Assembly: GCA_026770615.1 (NCBI GenBank)
Contig: MU631352.1
Span: 159,250-171,037, forward strand
Length of the DNA: 11,788 nucleotides
Source of the DNA: Pavlovales sp. CCMP2436
Lineage: Eukaryota > Haptophyta > Pavlovophyceae > Pavlovales
Direction of reading: 5' to 3'
The notes beneath the pieces are model-generated. The model was not told where the DNA came from and did no database searches. It worked only from the letters and a program-made list of their open reading frames with translations. A program made the translations under genes and the position numbers. This document shows positions 6,906-11,788 of the stretch, one piece after another. Position 1 is the first letter of the stretch. Each line of letters starts with the position of its first letter.

Positions 6906-7935
6906 TCGCCGATTTTGCTCCTGTGGCAGTCACGTCTGCCGCCGACGTCACCGCCTCCTATTACAGCCGAGCAGGAGCTACCATCCCCGCTAATAGAGCT
7001 TCAGGCTCGCGAGTACTTTGCACTGGCGCAAGAAGACCCAAACCTGGTTGAAAGCCGTGTACATATCAGAACGCTGGGTGCAGATACAATCGAGATAGAA
7101 CACCTGCTTGGGGGGGTCAACACCACGGCTCACGTATCAGCTTACATTGTCGCGTGCCAGCGCGTGCAGGCTGTATGTCAGGCATTTGTGTTACCCGGTT
7201 GCCTCAAGCTGGGAACAGACGGGATCTACTGCCTGCGCGACAACGAGCTAGAATATGAAAGATTCCTGCTCCCCCACTTTGTGATCAAGAACGCTGGTTC
7301 GATGCCTGATGTAACAGCCACCCCGAGCCTTAGTAATTTGCGGGTTGACCTCACAGATATGGTGTTCAACATGCCTGACTACGACAATAAAAGCACCACC
7401 GGCAGATACAAGCCGCGTAATTACGATCTTCTCGGGCCGCTAGTTGCCTCATCAGGACAGCCTTGCATTATTACGGGGGCTGCAGGATCTGGCAAAACAA
7501 CTCTGATATCTGACGGGGTGGTCAACGAGAGCCTTCCCGACACCGTGTTCTGCTCGCCTACGCACCTCCTTCGCCTTGATGCTCAAAAAAGGGCTTCTTC
7601 CAGACCATGTGCCACGCCCGCCTGCTCGGTGGCCGAGTTTTCAATGAAGAATTGTCGCGGGACCTAAACAGACGCCCGCCAGCAAGCATCGTCGTCGACG
7701 AAGCCACCATGCTGACGCAGCAGAATAGAATTAAAAGTGAAGGGTTTGCGCGGGCATGGGGCTCGAGGCTCTTCTTCCTCGGCGATTACTGCTGAAAAAC
7801 CGGCGCCCCGATGCAGTGCCAGCCGATCGATAGCGCGAGCATGAATCTCGAGGGGCTACGGCGATTCCTTGTGGAGGGCGTTAAGCGCACTTGCGACCCG
7901 GTGCTCATGGCCTATTTCGAGGGCTGCCGCGACGC
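6906..7935 (+). pseudogene. C-terminal part of B-family DNA polymerase fused to SF1 helicase, disrupted
   Basis: Polymerase part: HVSAYIVACQRVQAVCQAF followed by CLKLGTDGIYCLRDNE (about 7130-7255) matches the end of the palm domain of family B polymerases, where Y-x-DTD-S/G-IY is motif C. The exonuclease domain and motifs A and B are absent, so the 5' part is lost. In the same frame, after a linker (SSGQPC), comes an SF1/PIF1-RecD-like helicase: P-loop IITGAAGSGKTTLISDG (about 7467-7517), CSPTHLLRLDAQ (motif Ia-like), then a frame change at an A6 run (7583-7588), GFFQTMCHARLLGG, Walker B SIVVDEATML (about 7687-7716), motif III-like LFFLGDYC, an in-frame TGA at 7793-7795, and GVKRTCDPVLMAYFEGCRDA up to about 7935. 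The remaining helicase motifs are missing. Such polymerase-helicase fusions would serve replication of a virus-like element. Family calls rest on motifs I recall. Confidence 0.72.
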
Positions 7936-8230
7936 GTACTTCCTTAGCTTCTGCTCGAATTTGGACGCGTCTGGCGTTCGCCGCAAGGTAGTTCATTCGC
8001 TGCTTCTCTGATGTTGCGCGCTTCGGTTCAACAACCGGGACTACCAGGACTACCGGGACCTGGGCAGACGGGACCGCCGGGACCGCCGGGACCACCGATG
8101 CTGCCGATGCGACCGGTGATGGAGTGACATCCACGCATACAATCGATATGGCCGGCGGCTCCTCCGTCACCCTCTCTAAAGCGAGACTGTCATTTTCGGA
8201 GAGCTGAGATGCTCTTGCTTGTTTCTCCAT
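7856..8230 (-). CDS. Small Pro/Val-rich basic protein of the viral element, C-terminus altered
   Basis: The frame starts at ATG 8230-8228 (MEKQARASQLSENDS), continues through an acidic part and a Val/Pro/Ala run (ASVVPAVPAVPSAQVPVVL), then a basic segment PKRATSEKQRMNYLAANARR. A Pro/Ala linker followed by a KR-x-TSEKQ-type basic helix is, in my recollection, common in small uncharacterised PLV and NCLDV proteins; its function is unknown. The last 25-30 residues (from about 7935 down to 7856) are antisense to the helicase remnant, so the real C-terminus is probably missing and the stop at 7856 was acquired at the junction. The opposite strand reads as a collagen-like Gly-x-Pro run over the same bases. 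It is divergent from the next virion-type gene, with about 100 bp between them. Confidence 0.5.
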   Translation of the reverse strand: MEKQARASQLSENDSLALERVTEEPPAISIVCVDVTPSPVASAASVVPAVPAVPSAQVPVVLVVPVVEPKRATSEKQRMNYLAANARRVQIRAEAKEVRVAAALEIGHEHRVASALNALHKESP

Positions 8231-8264
8231 GATACTCGTAAGAATATTGTGTTATTAATAGTAT

Positions 8265-8279
8265 CAGATATTTATTCAG
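8265..8279. promoter_or_regulatory. Shared motif CAGATATTTATTYAG, copy 2
   Basis: CAGATATTTATTCAG lies in the divergent space upstream of both the basic protein (-) and the second virion-type gene (+). It differs at one base from 6354-6368. Position between two divergent starts would suit a promoter element, but copy 1 lies between two gene ends, so the role is open. Confidence 0.3.
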
Positions 8280-8340
8280 CTGGTCAGCCTGTAAAAAATA
8301 TATGCATGATGTACATATCATGGTGCTGCATCGCCTTTAT

Positions 8341-8772
8341 TTGTGCTCGGACCAGGCCGATAGATATATCATCGACATAGACCGAACCAACTCTGTTATT
8401 TTTGATCTCTCACCGGGAATCTCGCTCGCTACCAGGAAGAACATGTATGTCCGCCTGTAGTCGGCCAGCATACCGATCGTACAACCAAACGTCAACTCGA
8501 AAAATAACGCTCTCGTCTTGTTGTTGTTGGGTGACGTTTATTCTTACGTAAATGTGCCCGTAGGTAATTACACGAGTAGGGCAAGCCTTGCCTCGGCAAT
8601 CAATGCGACACCTAATTTCGCATCAGCAGGTGTTTCGGTCTCCTACTCTACCTCAACAAACAAGCTCACGTTTTCGCACAGCCAGGCCGGCAATATCTCG
8701 ATAGCCACAGCCGAATCCACCATGCATCTCATACTGCGGCGAGCTTCTTTAAATGGTCTGCTTCAGCTTCGC
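8341..8772 (+). pseudogene. Second virion-type (minor capsid-like) protein, disrupted
   Basis: The frame reads DRYIIDIDRTNSVIFDLSPG, KNMYVRL, a TAG at 8458-8460, then SASIPIVQPNVNSKNNALVL, VNVPVGNYTSRASLASAIN, and VSVSYSTSTNKLTFSHSQAG with AESTMHLIL at the end. The order 'F-L-x-P-x-I ... Y-x-V-x-L-x-SASIP ... N ... V-P-x-GNYT-x-x-x-L-x-x-x-IN ... Y-x-x-x-TNKLTF ... EST' is, from memory, typical of virion proteins in PLVs and related elements, with beta-strand-rich folds. No ATG precedes the segment in frame (TGA at 8308), so the start is also lost or displaced. After about 8755 the sequence becomes Arg/Ser-rich and no longer resembles the family. Family likeness is strong across the TAG, which makes it a nonsense lesion, not a boundary. 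Confidence 0.62.
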
Positions 8773-9480
8773 GTCGCGCGCCCTTTTAAAGTTTGCAACA
8801 TTTCTAAAAGTTCGGCGGCAGTTCGCAGCCGCGACAGAGACGGGGCAATGACATGGGCGTGTTCGGCAACTCAACAGTGTAATTTTTGTCAATGATGGCC
8901 CTTCAGCGGATGGCACGCTGGAGCTAGTACGGCGGATTCAGCGGCACGGTTTGCTGAACTCGAGATGCAAGCCGTCTCTGGTCGTCTCTGGATGCGAGCA
9001 GGTAGCGGCGCGTGGAATCGCGCCCAGACACGTGTAGAAAGTTTCGGCCCAAGGCCGAGCGGCGGCAGCTGAAGCATCTTTTGAAAAGTGTCGGGTTTAA
9101 AGGCGTTTTAAAATGGAGACGGCGCCAGGAGGTAAGAATGCGGCCAGGTCTTTTTTTCATGATGCTGCCCCTTCTACCGCCGAGCGCGCAGTCTCTGCGT
9201 CCAGGTTGCCTCGGGTGTCTGCGTCTGAGCGTCACTCGGTTGGGCTTTAGCGTCACCACCCGACCGCACGGTGGTACCAAAGCATCGACAAAGCTCCGAG
9301 CAGGCGATTTCGTTCGGGTTTTCTTGAAGATCAGTTCCACGTCCGGTGGTCTCGTCGATTCGCGCGATGACGCCTGATCTTGTGCGGCCTTGCCCCCGTT
9401 CGTCGAGACACCAATGCTGACTGCTTGCCTGTCAAGGTTCAAGCCGGCGAGTTATGTCTTTAAATTCAACCGCGTCGGCT
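8773..9480. other. GC-rich decayed region, no recognised gene
   Basis: Both strands have open frames of 120-170 codons here (9012-9377 + and 8924-9442 -), but they overlap each other and have Arg/Ser/Pro-rich composition expected from GC-rich shadows. One other plus-strand stretch, about 8880-9038, reads VIFVNDGPSADGTLELVRRI and looks more protein-like but has no start. The composition resembles the viral-type genes more than the AT-rich DNA that follows, so it may be the eroded end of the element. I looked for major capsid and integrase motifs and found none. Confidence 0.4.
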
Positions 9481-9934
9481 TCAACCTCAGTGACAGATTA
9501 TAACTAAATTACATTTTAATCGAAATATAATCACATGAACAAATGTAATTAGTAATATTGCAATATATAGTGCGCTCGATATCGAGCATAAATTTTGGAA
9601 CTATATCTCTGCCTATTTAAACTTGTTCTATATAATTATAATATTTAGTTGCTGTGTGAGACAAGCCACGACGGCACCTCACGGATTCTGATGACGACGA
9701 CGGGAGTGGGCCCGGGCCAGCGGTAGAGACCTACCGCTTCGCCTACAATCGCGCCTGCAACTGTGCCGGCGCGACTGCATGCCGCTGCTGCGTTGGATTT
9801 TTTAATTTTTATGCAACTGCCCGCAGCTGCCTCGAAGCTCGGCTGGACGGCCGATTGATGCGCCCTTAGATGGCAGCGCCGCCAGCAGCATGCTGACAGA
9901 GTACCCCCCCCTGCGCTGCCCCAACCCGCTTTGC
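9481..9934. other. AT-rich spacer and TM9SF 3' flank
   Basis: 9481-9650 is very AT-rich with no gene. From about 9653 the sequence is GC-rich again; a perfect hairpin AGCGGTAG-AGAC-CTACCGCT lies at 9719-9738. This is on the 3' side of the TM9SF gene (minus strand) and may be part of its untranslated region. Weak open frames on both strands (a plus-strand reading has DSDDDDGSGPGP followed by a Cys-rich part) were not strong enough to call. Confidence 0.4.
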
Positions 9935-9961
9935 CTAGTCGACCTTGACTGCACCGTAGAT
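9935..9961 (-). other. TM9SF terminal coding exon, 27 bp
   Basis: Eight codons and TAG: IYGAVKVD. The acceptor is CCCGCAG preceded by TTTTT (9962-9975 on the complementary strand). The terminal Lys-Val-Asp is the usual nonaspanin C-terminus, which fixes the end of the protein and shows that TAG acts as a stop codon in this genome. Confidence 0.92.
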
Positions 9962-11393
9962 CTGCGGGAAAAAGAATGCAGCACAACCACAAATGGGGAA
10001 ATGAGTGAATATAGAGATGTGTGCGCTTCCAAAACCACACGATGCATACACTATTCATGAATAAAATTTGTATTAATTTCACGCCTGCCAGACGAAAATG
10101 TACGCTCTGCCAAAACTCGCTAATTTCCAGCATCATTATTCATATCAACTAACTAGAAATATAATTAAAATGTGCGCACCTGCCAGACAAAGATGTACGC
10201 GCTGCCGAAGCCCACTGTTCCAGTGAGCAGGAAGAAGTAGAGCGAGGCCACCCCCATGTACACAAAGTACACCATGGTCGGCACAGTGCCGATTACGTCG
10301 AGCTGCGGATAAATTAGGGGTGGGGTGGGGGGTGCGGTGGTGGTGGTGTGTGTGTGTGGGGGGGGAGGGGGGGGGGGGCAGGGTGGGAGGTTGGTATGCC
10401 GACGATAGCAAATAGAAAGACAACTTCAAAAATTCTCTCAAGTGAAGAAGGTGACGAAACTGAACCCGAGCAGGCACCTTTTTGAATAAATATATAAATA
10501 TATACTAAATTAAGAAATAAAGAAATAAATAAAATTAATGAATATTTATGTATATTAATTAAGGTGGATGCTGTTTATTTTCTAGCGTGAAGTAGACGAA
10601 GCTGCACGTAAGTAGTTTTTTTTTTTTTTTTTTTTGTAAAGAGAATTACCTGCGTGAAGAAATACACGAAGCTGTACCCAAGCAGGTAAAGACCCGCCGC
10701 TCCCGAGTTTAAGAGCGAGCGCCACCACCAACCGTAGTCCTCATTGCATAGCTGAAACAAAAAAGGGGAGGTGGGTGGGGAATGGGGGGGAGGGGGGGGG
10801 GTCCAGATGGTTTAAGAGCGAGCGCAACCACCATCCGTAGTCTTCGTAACGGGGTTGGGTGGAGGGTACACAGGTTCGCCCGTTAGACCATAACAACATG
10901 ATCTTTTCGTGGTTGATAGGATAGAAAGGATAGATATGGATTCCTTTCTTAAGCAAATGAAAGAAGCTTACTGAGAGTTGACATGTAGCAGCGGGGCACA
11001 GTGCAGGACTCAATAGGAGAGGATGGGCAACTAAAGCACTTAAAGCAATTGGGCACTTGAAGCAGTTGGGTAGTAGGGGCAATTGGAGCACTTAGGGCAG
11101 TGAGGGCAGTTAGGCACTTGAAGCAGTTACCTGAAAGTAGCAGAGCATCACGCTAATTTCACACTTTTAGATTGGGTACCTTTACGCAGTGGGGCGAGAG
11201 CGATTGTGCATCAACTCGTGACAGCAGACTATCTCGAATCCGGACTGGGTCGAATCCGGGCAACTGCCAAAGAGAGGCAGTATAGGAGAGCGAATTAGTT
11301 ACCTGGAAGTAGCAGAGCACAACGCTAATTTCGGCGCACGTGATCAACAAGATCAAAAGCACCAATGTCAGGAAGCCAAACACGTAGTAAAAC
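9935..11393 (-). CDS. Transmembrane 9 superfamily protein (nonaspanin), 3' half of gene, spliced
   Basis: Nonaspanins are nine-span membrane proteins of the Golgi and endosomes involved in sorting. Four exons are visible: 11393-11303 (FYYVFGFLTLVLLILLITCA ... VVLCYFQ), 10751-10650 (LCNEDYGWWWRSLLNSGAAG ... VYFFTQ), 10302-10180 (MVYFVYMGVASLYFFLLTGT, VGFGSAYIFVWQ) and 9961-9935 (IYGAVKVD, TAG). All introns are GT-AG; each of the last three exons begins with a complete codon, and the first starts with one extra G. The blocks FYYxFGFL, CAE, LCYF, EDYxWWWRS, FFLLTGTxGF and the terminal KVD are family hallmarks, in the expected order without gaps. The three hydrophobic stretches are the last membrane spans. 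Exons encoding the large luminal domain and earlier spans lie beyond 11788. The frame is undamaged, so the gene is probably active. It is transcribed towards the viral relic. Confidence 0.95.
10081..10113 (-). repeat. Exon scrap: copy of the 3' end of exon 10180-10302
   Basis: ACGCCTGCCAGACGAAAATG and the following bases (10081-10111) match the donor end of the exon at 10178-10208 with a few substitutions; the copy encodes a recognisable AYIFVWQ-like end. It lies in the intron downstream of that exon. The sequence corresponding to the GT donor has become GC (GGCGT). Confidence 0.8.
10311..10391. repeat. G-rich low-complexity tract (C-rich in the transcript)
   Basis: Runs of G broken by T, then GGT and GT repeats and a G12-type run. 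On the transcribed strand this is a C-rich tract directly upstream of the acceptor of exon 10302-10180, so it may act as, or have expanded from, the polypyrimidine tract. Several G runs could form a quadruplex on the plus strand. Confidence 0.8.
10442..10475 (-). repeat. Exon scrap: copy of the 3' part of exon 10650-10751
   Basis: About 26 of 33 bases match 10654-10686 (GTGAAGAA...ACGAA.CTG.ACCC.AGCAGG), encoding a GYSFVYFFT-like peptide. It is in the intron just downstream of the parent exon. The donor site is lost. Confidence 0.75.
10585..10635 (-). repeat. Exon scrap (second copy of same exon end) plus poly-T run
   Basis: GCGTGAAGTAGACGAAGCTG (from 10585) matches 10652-10674 with a 3-base deletion and few changes, again encoding SFVYF. 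A T run of about 20 or more bases follows (10616-10635), separating the scrap from the true exon's donor. Confidence 0.72.
10772..10801. repeat. G-rich tract upstream of the TM9SF exon 10751-10650 acceptor
   Basis: A GGGGAGGTGGGTGGGG-like stretch is followed by long G runs. In the transcript it is a C-rich tract about 20 bases upstream of the acceptor, the same arrangement as at 10311-10391. Confidence 0.8.
10810..10846 (-). repeat. Exon scrap: copy of the 5' part of exon 10650-10751
   Basis: GTTTAAGAGCGAGCGCAACC and following bases match 10707-10743 at an offset of 103 bp, with about 33 of 36 identical. The copy encodes EDYGWWLRSLLN. It lies upstream of the parent exon in the transcript, beyond the C-rich tract. 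The acceptor is not preserved. Confidence 0.88.
11028..11130. repeat. Degenerate GGCACTTGAAGCAGTT-type repeat
   Basis: Words GGCACTTGAAGCAGTT (11052-11067 and 11113-11128), AGCACTTA and GCAATTGG recur in varying order over about 100 bases. It runs directly into the exon scrap at 11131. Confidence 0.75.
11131..11160 (-). repeat. Exon scrap: copy of the 3' end of exon 11303-11393
   Basis: CTGAAAGTAGCAGAGCATCA and the following ten bases match 11303-11332 with about 27 of 30 identical, encoding EISVMLCYFQ. The GT donor and the next bases (GTAACT) are also preserved, so this could still act as a cryptic or decoy 5' splice site. Confidence 0.88.
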
Positions 11394-11404
11394 CTGCGAT
11401 GGGA

Positions 11405-11485
11405 AGAACAGGGTTTAGAACAGGGTTTAGAACAGGGTTTAGAACAGGGTTTAGAACAGGGTTTAGAACAGGGTTTAGAACAGGG
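11405..11485. repeat. 12-bp tandem repeat GGGTTTAGAACA, six copies
   Basis: Six perfect copies start at 11411, 11423, 11435, 11447, 11459 and 11471, with a partial unit before. Each contains GGGTTTA, the plant/algal-type telomere heptamer, joined to GAACA. It lies in the intron upstream of exon 11393-11303. Perfect identity of all copies indicates recent expansion. Confidence 0.95.
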
Positions 11486-11500
11486 GCAGGAAGGGTTATG

Positions 11501-11537
11501 GCACCAATGTCAGGAAGCCGAAGACGCAGCAGAGCCT
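11501..11537 (-). repeat. Exon scrap: copy of the 5' end of exon 11303-11393
   Basis: GCACCAATGTCAGGAAGCCG and the next bases match 11360-11395, encoding an FGFLTLV-like peptide; the first twenty positions have one mismatch, the rest more. It lies upstream of the parent exon, separated by the 12-bp repeat. Confidence 0.85.
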
Positions 11538-11788
11538 ACTGAATATTTATCAAGATGGGGCGGGGTAGGCAAAGACAGGGATATACATTTGGTTTGGTAA
11601 AGAATCGCACCAATGTCTGGAAGCTGAACATGTAGTTTTTAAAATAGTTCGTTCAATGTCCCCCAATCTTAAGCTCAAAGGCGTACGGACACGAAATAAA
11701 GAAAAGAAAAGAAGAAAGGAAGAGTAGAAGCTGTAGCAGGGATTTATTCAAAAATGGGATGAAACATGGCCAGAATATCGGCAGGGGG
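11538..11788. other. TM9SF intron sequence, further scrap, no exon found
   Basis: A third, more diverged copy of the same exon start is at 11607-11636 (GCACCAATGTCTGGAAGCTG). A purine-rich GAAA/GAAGA stretch lies at 11690-11730. I looked for the preceding TM9SF exon on the minus strand and did not find it, so it probably lies beyond the window. Confidence 0.55.

Noticed and set aside
6594..7667. The whole 357-codon plus-strand frame as one protein
   Set aside because: Its first third is antisense to the virion-type gene and then GC-rich spacer; family-like residues begin only after about 6906.
8924..9442. Opposing long frames (minus 8924-9442 and plus 9012-9377) as genes
   Set aside because: They overlap, lack recognisable motifs, and have the Arg/Ser/Pro content expected of GC-rich non-coding DNA.
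11200..11270. TCGAATCCGG-type words suggesting a tRNA T-arm
   Set aside because: No acceptor, D or anticodon stems can be drawn around them; the word repeats as CTCGAATCCGG and GTCGAATCCGG nearby.
11405..11485. A CRISPR-like array
   Set aside because: It is a simple 12-bp head-to-tail repeat without spacers, in a eukaryotic intron.

Overview
The window is a piece of a eukaryotic nuclear chromosome, most likely from a unicellular alga or related protist. The evidence is a spliced nonaspanin (TM9SF) gene with GT-AG introns, GC-rich exons in AT-rich or low-complexity surroundings, Sel1-MYND and tandem C2H2 zinc-finger families, many short tandem repeats, and a decayed insertion of polinton-like virus (PLV) / virophage / NCLDV type. 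I cannot place it further; haptophyte or stramenopile algae would fit but this is a guess.

Layout. 1-587: a diverged direct repeat, then the last exon (+) of an unrecognised host gene. 588-3049: no convincing gene; it holds a TA microsatellite, a 57-bp inverted repeat pair bounding about 1.5 kb, two blocks of a 34-bp GC-rich minisatellite, a 13-bp repeat and two strong hairpins. 3050-4542 (-): a Sel1-repeat protein with a C-terminal MYND finger, broken by two nonsense codons and frame changes. 4489-5040 (+): five C2H2 fingers, apparently cut off at the 5' end and abutting the Sel1 gene. 5041-5424: short repeats and an open frame of unknown meaning. 5425-8772: relic of a PLV-like element, with a packaging ATPase (+), a small virion-type protein (-, the only uninterrupted member), the end of a B-family polymerase fused to an SF1 helicase (+), a small Pro/Val-rich basic protein (-) and a second virion-type protein (+). 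8773-9934: decayed or non-coding. 9935-11393 (-): four 3'-terminal exons of the TM9SF gene, whose introns contain at least seven broken copies of its own exons.

How it fits together. The viral-type genes would have supplied virion DNA packaging, replication and shell parts, but four of the five carry stops, frameshifts or deletions, so the element looks dead. No integrase or major capsid gene was recognised, and element ends were not found. The TM9SF gene is the one clearly functional host gene; its peptide ends in the family's usual Lys-Val-Asp, which also confirms that TAG is a stop here. The two most interesting signals are the ATPase/virion/polymerase-helicase relic and the exon fragments scattered through the TM9SF introns.
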